A stretch of 12,395 nt of DNA from Neolecta irregularis DAH-3 (Eukaryota; Ascomycota; Neolectomycetes; Neolectales; Neolectaceae): contig LXFE01000210.1 of the NCBI GenBank assembly GCA_001929475.1, positions 1 to 12,395 of the forward strand, written 5' to 3'. The position numbers and the translations under genes were made by a program. Below the pieces are notes generated by a model. That model saw only the letters and a list, made by a program, of their open reading frames with translations, did no database searches and had not been told where the DNA came from. Numbering within the stretch: position 1 is the stretch's first letter; each line of letters opens with the position of its first letter. This document shows positions 1 to 9,688 of the stretch, one piece after another.

Positions 1-654
1 TCACAATGTATCATGTAGTAAATGTTTTTAGTTCCGGTCCATTGTAACCCGGCTGGCTCAAGAAAGCAATAGTCGCGTTCTTATAATTTCTCCTCCATTG
101 AAGATCATCCAGCATCACTGAAGATCGACGATAGCCCACATGTGGGATTAGGACTGCAGCTGGTCAATGGCCGATCTCCAGAAGGTTTCCAAAAGATGGC
201 TCGTATTCTTGCAATGCACGACCATCCCCATCTTATTGGCTTTACTATTCTGTACGAATGGAATTTTCAATCATTCTTAATTTTTGGTCGTCTTTTAGCT
301 TTCCTTTTTGCTTTGTTGTCGGGTTCAATGTGCTGGTTACTGGTTTCAATTTTGACGAATTCGAGGAGTTAGCCAGGATGGCTCGGACTATTGAGCTATG
401 TTGGTTTCCAGTTGTTGAACAGGAGTAAATTTCAGGTGAAAAGGATGCTAATGCGAAAATTTTGGACGGGGGACGAGTTGTCAGAGAGGCTGAAAGAGCT
501 GTTGGCGGAGGCGAAAACAAACCCAGAAATGCAATTAATAGTAAAATCACTTTGTATGAACACAATGGATCATCTTATCCTAACTTTATTCAACAACATA
601 TATTTTTCTTTCTATACGGAAACTTTCCTTTATCAACAGCCTTCAGATTAACAT
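1..654. other. No supported gene
   Basis: I find no reading frame here with an ATG start, a recognisable domain or a convincing splice structure. The open stretches are short and mostly lack an ATG. On the minus strand, an AATAAA-like string lies just downstream of the enolase pseudogene stop (around 585-600) and could be a relic of its 3' end. The stretch is annotated as intergenic or decayed sequence. Confidence 0.5.
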
Positions 655-1020
<366 letters not shown>

Positions 1021-1275
1021 GTCCCGTGCGTCCTGTCCTGCCCGTCCTGCCCGCCTCACACATCACCCGCCCATCTGTTTTGCCTCTCCCATCTTTCCTG
1101 CCTGGCTCACCCAACTTTTTGCCTGCCCTCGTCGCCCGGTATCGCTTGCTGTTATCGCCTGCCCTAGTCGCCTGCTATCGTCCCGCCCGCCCACCTCGCC
1201 CGTTACTGCTCCCCCTCCTCGCCCCTCCTCGCCCGCCCTGCTTGCCCATTACTACCTGACCCCCTTGCCTGTTAT
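1021..1275. repeat. C-rich low-complexity tract
   Basis: About 250 bases of pyrimidine-biased sequence on the + strand are built from imperfect TGCCC, CGCCC and CTCGCC units. The composition differs abruptly from both sides. Open frames across it (Pro/Leu/Ser-rich) follow from the composition and are not taken as genes. It starts exactly where enolase homology stops, so it may mark the breakpoint that truncated that gene. Confidence 0.7.
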
Positions 1276-2149
1276 CCGGTATACCCTTACCATTACGGAA
1301 ATACCGTACCAACTAGGTAAAGAGGCTTGGAAGAGATTGTATATAACGACGGCAGCTAGACTTACATAGTCAAGTACGTTTGCTTAGGCTAGGTATGTCC
1401 CTTTGTAGAATTGCGTTTACTAAGGATAGTTATAACACTTGGTCTTATCATAATTCTAAGCGCATAGCTTACACTGACCTCAGTCCGGCTAATTTTCACT
1501 CTGGTCGGGTCTTGAGGCAGCAAACCCCTTTTGGTTAGACTTCGCATAGTCACGTGTATCGGCATCAGCAACTCTAACGCAGGTTGTGGGCATAAAGTTT
1601 CGAACGACTAGCATAGCATCGCTTTGATAAAATAAGATAATTATTTGATTCTTGGTTTAAAGTCATAGAGCATATGTACCGTTACAAGGAGCGGCTACCG
1701 TGCTATTTATAGAACCAGTATAACCCCATGGCTAAGCTCAGCGCAAAGGGTTAACGAAGTACCCTACCCTTAGCTTGCAAAATAATCAGGCCGCTGGATG
1801 GAGGACAAACAGGCAAATGGAGTTGCCGGCGTTAAGGCAATGACCAATCCACAATTTCTAGACTCTTAGCGAAGTCTTTGTCAACGCGTCAATTTTGGAC
1901 CAGATATATACTAAGAAATCGGCCTAGTCACTATATCGCACTTATAATACTTGCATTGCTTTCCCATTAGAGGGTTATTCTGGGGATTTCATTGATCCAA
2001 GTGCTTGTGTCTCATTTCTTTCCGACGTGATAATAATATTAAATATTATATTATCATATATAATATTGTCCTACCAGCCCATGTTTTGGCTTGTTCCTGC
2101 AGGCTGCGCGCTGTAAGGTCATTTGATACTCTTACACTAAGGACAAGAT
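1276..2149. other. No supported gene
   Basis: Stops occur often in all frames, and I recognise no protein motif, tRNA or rRNA here. The final 100 bases before the F-box-like gene contain the AT hairpin listed separately and presumably include that gene's promoter. Confidence 0.5.
2042..2067. repeat. AT-only inverted repeat (hairpin)
   Basis: A perfect 10-base stem (AATATTATAT / ATATAATATT) surrounds a 6-base loop, TATCAT. It lies about 80 bases upstream of the ATG of the F-box-like gene, inside a longer A+T run. It could be a chance product of AT richness or a promoter-proximal element. No function can be assigned. Confidence 0.55.
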
Positions 2150-3496
2150 ATGAATACAGTTCAAATGCAACCAGTCAGTCCAAGTCGACAAGCAGGACAA
2201 TTTATGCAACATATAATCATCAGCAAGATTCTAGAATATCTTGTTCCAGATGACATGCTCCGCAGTGACTTTCGTCTCGGTGACTCAATAGTGTCTTTAT
2301 TGAATCTGATAGTAACAGGAATGCTTCAAGTCCTTCAATTCGGTTCCATTAATCGTTTCTTTCACATGATTTCGCAAGAACACCCGGTATGGGAAAAGAT
2401 TTGCCTCTCGTCCATGTTTCTCAATCGTGCGACCTATCAAGTAAATCGCTTGTATGGTCTTAAGGACGCCCTCGTTCTATATCCATGGAGACTTTGTTAC
2501 ACTACCATCATTCATGCCAGTCCAATTTACTCGCTACAAGATTGGTGCACGTGGATGTCCATTTTACGATGCGTTTCAAGGAATGACAATCGTCTTGGAG
2601 AACTCAAACTGCATCTGAAGAGCAAAGCTTTGTCATCAGAGAATGTTTCGCCCACCTTTCCAGATGACCAAATCGCTATCGCAAAAAATCTGCCGCTTGA
2701 TTTCCTTAGAATATCACTCACACAACTCACTGCTGGTCTATTCAAGGAAATCTTTCCCTTCATCTGTGGATTAACTCGTGTACCAAAACTGTACTTCAAA
2801 GACTGGTCTTCTGGCGTTTTTCCTCAATGTTTTTCAGCAGCAGAAACATTCAGATCCACCATAGTCAGCCTTGAATTTAACACCTACATGGACGAGCCTG
2901 TTGATCTCGATCTCGTTTCATATCTTTTTCCTGGTCTTGTACATTTAACATGCGAATTCAACTCTGGGTGTACTGGATCGCTGAAATTGCCTAATCTTCA
3001 AAGCTTAAATCTTCCTTCAATTTCTGCAACTGAAAGCAACAGATGGTTAGATTCATTTTTTGGTGAAGGATCAGCGTTTCCAAATTTAAAGACACTCGCC
3101 ATCAAAAATCATGAGAACGACCTTTCCCAGGACCTCCAGGTTATGCTAGAGACTATATTCGAAAGTTGGAATCTACCCCGCCTTAAAGATCTACGTTTAG
3201 TTTTACCCAAAATCTGTCAAACTTTGATGCTCAAAACCATCTCAACTTTACTCTGTGAAAACAGGGGAAGGATCCAGTTATTGAGTCTAGGAAATGTGTA
3301 TTACGATCTCGAACCCTACCAAGAGTTCATCGTTCGGGCAGTTTCAGCCGGTTTGAAGAAAATCGAGTTGATGATTGCAAACTATACCAACTTCAATCTA
3401 CCACAACAGGAATACTTATTGAAAGAAGGTCTTGACATAGAGTTCAGCTTATCTCAGTATACTTATTTGGATAGTTTTAGTGTTTCATATTCATAG
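2150..3496 (+). CDS. F-box-like, leucine-rich hypothetical protein
   Basis: A single long frame of 448 codons starts at an ATG and ends TCA-TAG. Residues about 21-90 look like a degenerate F-box: an ILEYL helix, then LQFGSINRFFHMIS and HPVWEKI, matching the usual VNRxFRxLS...LW core. The rest is leucine-rich with LRR-like strands (LVHLTCEF, LPNLQSLNLP, FPNLKTLAIKN, LPRLKDLRLVLP). This is the layout of SCF ubiquitin-ligase substrate adaptors, in which the F-box binds Skp1 and the repeats choose substrates. That role is inferred from fold resemblance only. One oddity: 2280-2318 has GT...AG ends, a CTGAT branch-like motif and a length of 39, so it could be a frame-neutral intron. Removing it (13 residues, 45-57) brings the two halves of the F-box closer to normal spacing and leaves 435 aa. 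No firm orthologue is recognised. Confidence 0.75.
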   Translation: MNTVQMQPVSPSRQAGQFMQHIIISKILEYLVPDDMLRSDFRLGDSIVSLLNLIVTGMLQVLQFGSINRFFHMISQEHPVWEKICLSSMFLNRATYQVNRLYGLKDALVLYPWRLCYTTIIHASPIYSLQDWCTWMSILRCVSRNDNRLGELKLHLKSKALSSENVSPTFPDDQIAIAKNLPLDFLRISLTQLTAGLFKEIFPFICGLTRVPKLYFKDWSSGVFPQCFSAAETFRSTIVSLEFNTYMDEPVDLDLVSYLFPGLVHLTCEFNSGCTGSLKLPNLQSLNLPSISATESNRWLDSFFGEGSAFPNLKTLAIKNHENDLSQDLQVMLETIFESWNLPRLKDLRLVLPKICQTLMLKTISTLLCENRGRIQLLSLGNVYYDLEPYQEFIVRAVSAGLKKIELMIANYTNFNLPQQEYLLKEGLDIEFSLSQYTYLDSFSVSYS

Positions 3497-3503
3497 CTAT
3501 TGT

Positions 3504-3518
3504 GTACGTACGTACGTA
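3504..3518. repeat. GTAC microsatellite
   Basis: Nearly four tandem copies of GTAC (15 bases) begin 8 bases after the stop codon of the F-box-like gene. The unit is self-complementary. It is a simple repeat with no implied function. Confidence 0.8.
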
Positions 3519-3624
3519 TTGTTTGTGGAGTCTTCATTTACTTCTTCCCTATTGGTGATTTCTCGAAACAGTAGCTTATGATGCTGTTGATAAGCTTCCC
3601 TCAAGTAGCTGAGATATATTTCCC

Positions 3625-3815
3625 CTAATTTGCGATTTGAAGCCCCTTATTGATGGGGAAATCCTCGTCTTGGTAGATAGTCATCATAAAGTGTTCCCAC
3701 TCCGATTCGAGCTGTTCGAGTTTGGATGACTCAATCAAGTCTAAAGATGTAGCTATTTAACCATAAAACGCACTCGAGAAGTCAATGAGGTAGGAAAATT
3801 TCGGAGTGCTATTCT
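3625..3815 (-). pseudogene. Possible coding remnant or exon, unrecognised
   Basis: The minus strand from 3740 to 3625 reads a well-composed acidic peptide (LIESSKLEQLESEWEHFM, then TIYQDEDFPINKGLQIAN) ending in TAG. A 33-nt GT-AG interval (3741-3773) could join it to an upstream segment reading KFSYLIDFS. Beyond about 3816 that frame meets stops, and I find no start codon. It may be the end of a decayed gene, an exon of a gene sharing the MCM7 promoter region, or chance. I do not recognise the sequence. Confidence 0.25.
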
Positions 3816-3935
3816 AGCTATCCTCCAATATAATGCGGAATTAATTGAATAGCTGTTATTATGGGCAGCAAGTTCGTTTCCGAGGCGTTCGCACATACCA
3901 CACCGGACGTGTTGAATGTTGAATAGTAGGCTGGA

Positions 3936-3966
3936 AATTGGCGCGCCTGATTTTCACGCGCCTAAA
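3936..3966. promoter_or_regulatory. Paired E2F/MBF-like sites in MCM7 promoter
   Basis: AATTGGCGCGCC (3936-3947) and, on the opposite strand, TTTAGGCGCGTGAAAA (3966-3951) both resemble the E2F/DP consensus TTTSGCGC and the related fungal MBF core CGCG. They lie 41-71 bases upstream of the MCM7 ATG. MCM genes are classic G1/S targets of E2F or MBF, so the location fits. Binding itself is inferred. Confidence 0.6.
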
Positions 3967-4006
3967 TATCACCTACACCGTGCCAATTCTCTTTCAGGCC
4001 TGTTCA

Positions 4007-6529
4007 ATGGCTCTTCCGACCATCAATATTAATCTTGATTATGCCGAAATCGAAGGTATATAGCTTTCTTGTGAGCTGTGTAAACCATTTAGACCGGATC
4101 AAGGAATTTTTCCTTAATTTCAAATCATCTACTTCGAATGTTGACGAATATGAGGATTCAAACGAAAACACCGTGCAAAAATATTTAAATCAACTTGTAT
4201 CCATCGGATTAACGTACAAAATTTTGATGATTCTAGCAAGAAATCGCCAATCGAACTCGAACAGACATAACACTTGACCTAGACGACTTACAAACGGTAA
4301 AATGCCCAGCATCGGTCCAATGGATTGATCTGGTATAGTTTGAGGGTGGAGAAGTCTCTGGATATATACAACCGTCAGAACTTGTCAACAATATCATGGC
4401 CAATACGAAACGCTTTACTGGATTGATATCCAAATGTATCGATCAGATTTTACCGCCTGCAAATGTGCCATTGGGTGATGAGCAGGAGGTTTTGGATGTT
4501 ATTATGTCGCAGAGACAATTTGCGAATCAACAAAACGAAGAAAGCCCTGAGACACATCCTTTTCCACCGGAACTTCTCCGTAGATAGTACGTAGTTATTT
4601 GGCACAACAATCACTTGCTAACCTACTTTCTAGTAATTTGTTTATTAAACCATTGTCTGCACCAGATTTTGCTAAAGGCATGGCTGTTCGAGAGGTCAAG
4701 GGAATGCATCTCGGTCATCTAATCACGATCCGCGGCATCGTCACCCGAATCTCCGATGTGAAACCCGCACTATTGGTCAACGCCTATACATGCGATCGCT
4801 GCGGAAGCGAAGTATTCCAAGAAATCACGACGAAACAATTCACCCCGCTCGTTGAATGTCCCTCTGACCAATGCAAAAAGAACGATGCAAAAGGCCAGTT
4901 ATTTCCCTCTACCCGGGCCTGTAAATTCACGCCATATCAGGATTTAAAGATTCAGGAATTGACGGAACAAGTTCCTATTGGTCATATACCCAGAACTCTG
5001 AGCGTGCATATGTACGGGACCCTTACCCGGACTGCGAATCCTGGAGATGTGGTTGATATCGCGGGAATCTTTCTACCGACACCGTATACGGGGTTTAAAG
5101 CACTTAAAGCAGGATTATTAACGGATACTTATGTCGAAGCACAACATGTCCGGCAATTGAAGAAGCAGTACTCTGCGATGGAATCCACGGTTGAAGAAAT
5201 TGCTCAGGTACAGGAAATTATCAGTCAAGGAAACGTGTATGAACATGTATCCCAATCTATCGCGCCTGAAATCTACGGCCATGCAGATGTGAAAAAGGCA
5301 TTGTTGCTGCTTATCATTGGCGGCGTGACCAAGCAGATGGGAGACGGAATGCGAATTCGTGGAGATATCAATGTTTGTCTAATGGGAGATCCTGGAGTCG
5401 CGAAATCTCAGTTGTTGAAGTATATCTCCAAGATTGCACCTCGAGGCGTGTACACGACTGGTCGAGGATCCAGCGGCGTAGGGCTGACTGCAGCTGTCAT
5501 GCGAGATCCCGTGACAGATGAAATGGTTCTCGAAGGAGGCGCCTTGGTTCTTGCAGACAATGGCATCTGCTGTATCGACGAATTCGACAAAATGGACGAT
5601 TCTGATAGAACCGCCATTCACGAAGTCATGGAACAACAGACTATCAGTATCTCAAAAGCGGGTATCACTACGACTCTCAACGCTCGAACAAGTATCCTTG
5701 CGGCCGCAAATCCCCTTTACGGCAGATATAACCCGAAAATCTCGCCTGTGGAAAACATAAATCTTCCAGCGGCCTTACTTTCTCGATTCGACGTCTTGTT
5801 TTTGATTCTAGATACGCCTGCTCGAGACGACGATGAACGACTAGCCCAACATGTAGCATTTGTACATATGCATAATCGTCATCCTGATCTTGGTTTCGAG
5901 CCTCTCAGTCCTTCTGTAATTCGGTACGCTGTGAATAATCAGTGTACTAAGATCTAGAACTTTTGTAGCAAAGGCACGGACTTTTAGACCTGTTATTCCC
6001 CATGAAATCAGCGATTATCTCGTAAGTTCCTATGTCGAATTACGTCAAGAGCAAAAGAAAGAAGAAACTGCTCAACGGTATCAAAAGATTACTCGTTTCT
6101 CTCTGACACATTAGACAATTTGCACATACATCCCCTCGAACACTACTAGCCGTAATTCGTCTCTCTCAAGCGCTCGCGCGTCTGCGCTTTAGTGAACAGG
6201 TAGAAATTGGTGACGTCGATGAAGCGTTACGTCTCCTCACAGTGTCTAAATCTTCTCTTTATGAGAAATCTCACAACGAAATGGACACGAATAGTAGTTC
6301 AAAGATTTATAAGGTGATTCGAGATATGGCGAACTCAGGCGACTCGTTTCTCAGCGAATGGCCGGTTCGACAGCTTCAAGAAAGAGTACTTGGAAAAGGC
6401 TACACCGAAACTCAGTTTCTTGCCTGTATCCAAGAATACGAAGATCTTGGAGTCTGGCAAACGATGCATGAGGGGTCACGGCTTGTATTTCTTGAGGGTG
6501 ATGGGGACGATGACATGTTGGATATTTGA
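4007..6529 (+). CDS. MCM7: DNA replication licensing factor MCM7
   Basis: One subunit of the hetero-hexameric MCM2-7 helicase, loaded at origins in G1 and activated in S phase in the nucleus. Seven exons: 4007-4055, 4093-4196, 4237-4296, 4339-4586, 4634-5923, 5958-6077, 6115-6529. Introns are 37, 40, 42, 47, 34 and 37 nt, several with CTAAC, TACTAAG or CTGAC branch sites. The result is 761 aa, a normal MCM7 length. The N-terminus (MALPTINI...LDYAEIED) matches the family, which fixes the start. Motifs: zinc finger C207-x2-C210...C229-x4-C234; Walker A GDPGVAKS at about 405-412 (Lys411); Walker B IDEFD at about 468-472; sensor-1 Asn513; arginine finger in SRFD (Arg538). A C-terminal winged-helix region ends in an acidic GDDDMLDI tail. 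All catalytic residues are present, so the gene looks intact. The sites upstream suggest G1/S control. Confidence 0.96.
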
Positions 6530-6716
6530 CTTTGCTGGATTTTTCCTTGTCAAGTTTGTTTCTGTAAATATGGCTGTATACTATACACTTGTACTATGCA
6601 CCTTTTCAACACGAAATAATCACACATGCATATATACAAAGACACCGCACTGATTTCACACTGCAAGCATAACGCATACACCTACCCAACCCAATTCCAT
6701 CCAACCGGACAGCCAA
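6530..6716. terminator. Shared 3' region of convergent MCM7 and peroxin genes
   Basis: The two stop codons face each other 187 bases apart, so both 3' UTRs and polyadenylation sites must lie in or beyond this AT-rich gap. Poly(A)-like strings such as AAATAA (6614-6619) are present, but none is a unique match. Overlapping antisense 3' ends are likely. Confidence 0.4.
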
Positions 6717-7926
6717 CTAGATACGTCTTCTAAAGGGTTCACTTATTGGAAAGTCCCTTTTCTGTTTCTCTGGAGTGCAAGGTGCGAGAGAGCCTCCGAT
6801 AGCCTCCTCTATACCGTCTGCCAACATGCCATCGACACGTTCTGCGTAGCGTTCCCACTTTCTCCGCCTCTGCGGGTTGATTAATCTGGGTCGAGAAGAT
6901 GGGGATGTACGGTGAATCTGGTGAAGCCATCATGATTGGAAGGGTTCAGCCATTTGTTATCGGTGTATGCCCACTGCTGAACGATCTTCCAGCCGGTCAG
7001 CCAATGGTACTCGCTGGAAATCTTGTAGGTGTCTATTTCCTGGGCAGGCAAAAGGTCCTCGTCTGTCCTGGTATGGATCAGCACCAGGTGCAGACGATGG
7101 GCAAGCACCAAGCAGAACGTTCGCCGGGGAAGAAGTTTGCGGTCCAGCCGAGGCCAATCCACTTGCGTTGGTTTTCCCAGACGATGTGCTGGACTGTATT
7201 GTCTTCGTGGTGGGAGAGTTTTCCGAGGTGGATGGTGGTGGATGGAGGAGTGTTGAATGGGACGGCGAAGAGCAGCGAGGCGAGCAGTCTGAGGAGGCGC
7301 GAGCGGGCGAGGAGGACGCGGATGACGCGGGAGGCCGCGCTGGGCCAGGTGAGAAGGAGCGAGCCGCCGAGGAGCAGCACGACGCGCAGCGAGACGGCGC
7401 GCAGCAGCAGCGGCCACGCGGGCGCAACCACCAGAAAGCGCAGCAGCAGCCCGCGCGTCCGCTCCGGGTCTGACCAGTCCAGCAGCGCTGCCGCAGCCGC
7501 ATACAGGCGCTCCAGCTCCGCCAGCGATACATGCAGCTGCTGTAGCTGCAGCCTGGCATTGGCCAGCGCATGTTCGGCCGCCGGCGCACCCCCAACGCCG
7601 CCCGGGCGGGCAAAATAGAAGCACACAATCACCACCGCAGGCACCAGCGGAGCAGCGAGGATGAGCAGACGGTCGAGGTACAGCACCACCATCCACCAGC
7701 ATAGCACCAGGAGCACTCCAGGCCATCCCGTGTCTGTTCGCCATGCCAGGACCCTGGCCACCCCGTTGGCCGCAGAAATCGCCGGTCCCAGCTGCTGAAC
7801 TAGCACAGCCAGGTCGTTCGCTGCCACAGCCTCCACATTATCGTGCGGCGCAACAAATTCGGCCCGCACAGGAGATATCCCAGGCGGCGGCATGGAGTCG
7901 GCGGTTGCACAGTCTTCAAAGGCCAT
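6717..7926 (-). CDS. Pex23/Pex24-family peroxisomal membrane protein with DysF domain
   Basis: Likely an integral peroxin of the Pex23/24 (yeast Pex28-32) family, which acts at ER-peroxisome contacts and controls peroxisome number and size. Exons on the minus strand: 7926-7109, 7067-6911, 6869-6717. Both introns are 41 nt (7068-7108 and 6870-6910), giving 375 aa. The ATG at 7926 has a strong Kozak-like context (GGCCATGGCC); no ATG lies upstream in the open frame. Long hydrophobic segments lie at about 68-106 and 158-195, with an amphipathic stretch between them. The dysferlin-type module follows: ENQRKWIGLGWTANFFPGER then AWTDED, and, after the introns, WAYTDNKWLNP and FTRFTRRRKWERYAER. Both exon junctions fall inside conserved DysF motifs, which supports them. 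Exon 1 is far richer in G+C than the rest of the window. Which yeast paralogue it matches cannot be decided. Confidence 0.9.
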
Positions 7927-8036
7927 GGCCCCGCCAAACCCGCATTCCTGCCCCACACCAACGCCCGCCCGCCGTCCCCACGTGTCTGTCTTCCTCCCTT
8001 AATTCCCACCATAAAACAAAGAATTTTCATACGCAT

Positions 8037-8700
8037 CTTGCATCTATGGTATTCTCTTATAGACCCCGCGTATATTAATGTATTTTACGAAAACCGAGCT
8101 TCCCCCTTAATTACGATGTGACTGGCCGTAGAATAGCAATCAGCCTGTATTTCGAGCTCACAAAACAACAACACGTTTTCATCTGTCAACTAACCCCAAG
8201 ATTAGTGGTATATATGCGATAGTTATAACATTGTTTACAGATGATACCGGGCCCCATTGCTTGAAAATATTGCTCTGCTGTCAGCACGCGACCTTAGGAT
8301 GGGCGCTGATGGGGACTTCGATTGGATATGCTGCCGTAGATACTGCGAATAAGAGTAACTACGTAAATTGAATATCAGGTTAAAGCCTAGCCAGCTAGTC
8401 CAGCTAGGCGCTACTTATATACAGACTCGGCCCATGTACTGATACCGTTATCTGCCTATTTGCCTCCCTATTGATCGGCTGGGTGGCGATGCCTGTGACA
8501 GGCCCGACTGGGGTGATCGGCTGCCCTTGCTGCTGCTTGTGCTGGTTCCGATACTTTGGCGGTGGCGGTGGCAAGCTGGTGGGGGTTGCGATGTCGGGGT
8601 AAAGTCGTGTCCCCACATCTGCATTTGTGAGCTGTCATCTTTAATCTCCAGGTCGTCAATTAGCAAAGACTGTTAAAGATAACTCAAGGAAATAGATCCA
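8037..8700. other. Upstream of the peroxin gene; no supported gene
   Basis: Minus-strand frames at 8448-8666 read a Ser/Pro/Gln-rich stretch (LLIDDLEIKDDSSQMQMWG, then proline- and serine-rich sequence) that could be an exon or remnant. It has no ATG of its own at the conserved-looking start and no family match. A short inverted repeat, GCCTAGC/GCTAGGC, lies near 8385-8410. Nothing firm can be annotated. Confidence 0.4.
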
Positions 8701-8861
8701 AGAGTGTGATTTTCGGATGCCGGTTGGATTTGGATTCTCTATTTTTGCAGACTTCTTTTCCTCATACATTTGCAAATTGGCGTCCTTTTCAACAGTTTCC
8801 ATTTGTAAACTTATTTATAGATACTTAATTAATATCATTATTAATTCACTCTCCCAGCTTC

Positions 8862-9376
8862 CTACTCAGACCCGGCAATGTAAAAATATCGTCCACGTCG
8901 TTGTAAATCACCACCACCTGGGTTAACATTCGAACGCCTTTTAAGCTGGGGCCTAGTCGACGTCTTGAAGTAATCATCGACTATATTTAAAGGCTTGCTG
9001 GGCTTAACCAAGTAATCGTCGTTTATTCTAAATTTGAACTATGTCAATTTAGAATTGTGGTAAATATATAGTGATTACTGTAGGGGTTGTAAGAACGGAG
9101 TCATCTTCATAGATTTTAGAAGGCGCGGGCTTGCAATTTAGTATGTGGAAATGATATAGAGTGATTACTTTGGAGGTTTCCTTATTCTGAGGCGTGTATG
9201 ACGGCGTGAATAGCGGCACGTATGGCACCCAACTATCATACCCAAAGCTGTCGTCGAGATTGTCAGCCTGGACCTGAGTCAGCTTGGGAAGTGTATAGAG
9301 TTGTCACATTTTGCTTGCCTAACATTGGTAAAGCTGCGACGCTTCCGAGGAGAACGATGAACAGTGCGGACAACAT
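8862..9376 (-). CDS. Small secreted protein, copy A (unrecognised family)
   Basis: Four exons on the minus strand: 9376-9308, 9273-9169, 9129-9079, 9038-8862. Introns are 34, 39 and 40 nt, all phase 0, giving 133 aa. The start is a clear signal peptide (MLSALFIVLLGSVAA, predicted cut near AA-LP), so the product should be secreted. The mature part has no cysteine and carries acidic/aromatic blocks (NLDDSFGYDSW, YEDDSVL, INDDYLVKP, VDDYFKT) with Pro/Thr-rich linkers and a basic tail (LKRRSNV). Intron 3 is 40 nt here but 42 in copy B, and intron 1 is 34 against 35. Splicing restores matching frames in both copies (FKFRINDDYL here against FSFGVNNNYL in B), which strongly supports the model. The 39-nt intron 2 has no stop and could be retained (VITLYHFHILNCK). 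I do not recognise the family. Effector-like behaviour is only an inference. Confidence 0.75.
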
Positions 9377-9402
9377 ATGATGTAGATGATGACTGAACAG
9401 AA

Positions 9403-9420
9403 ATCGTGTTATTTATGTGC
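9403..9420 (-). promoter_or_regulatory. TATA-like element, copy A
   Basis: On the minus strand, ATAAATA lies 34-40 bases upstream of the copy A start codon. The same string at the same distance precedes copy B. Both sit in the highly conserved upstream flank. Promoter function is inferred from position only and would imply a very short 5' UTR. Confidence 0.35.
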
Positions 9421-9688
9421 AATCTTGGACTGACGCCGGATCCGGTAGTTATCCTGAGTTTCATTCAGGACGGCGAATTCTAGCCAGCGCCTCCAGCTGC
9501 CTGCTGCCCACCTCCAGAACAGGCTGTTTGGATAACTAAGATAGAGGGGCAGGTGCGGAATATTGGGGTTTTCCTTAATTGGTGCAAGTATAGAACCCGT
9601 TACTCATGAACATATTCATGTATCGAAAAATAATGTTTAGGGTGTGTTCGCCAGCCACCATTTTGACCCAAATATGCTTTTGACAAAT

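Larger units (their letters stand above)
3497..4006. other. Intergenic region between F-box-like gene and MCM7
   Basis: This 510-base gap holds a short GTAC microsatellite (3504-3518), a possible minus-strand coding remnant (3625-3815) and the MCM7 promoter with two E2F/MBF-like sites (3936-3966), each listed separately. Nothing else is supported. Confidence 0.6.

Noticed and set aside
245-565. Minus-strand frame that looks like a signal-peptide protein (hydrophobic start, 106 codons)
   Set aside because: It opens with TTG, has no ATG before the hydrophobic stretch, and has a stop just upstream. No acceptor or family match supports it.
1026-1259. Pro/Leu-rich frames over the C-rich tract
   Set aside because: They result from base composition, have no domain and are not supported by splice or codon evidence.
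6899-7618. Long plus-strand and alternate minus-strand frames over the GC-rich peroxin gene
   Set aside because: Stops are rare in GC-rich DNA. Only the spliced minus-strand frame shows membrane segments and DysF motifs.
7926-7956. Upstream extension of the peroxin by 10 codons
   Set aside because: The extension begins with GTG. The first ATG is at 7926 and has a good context.
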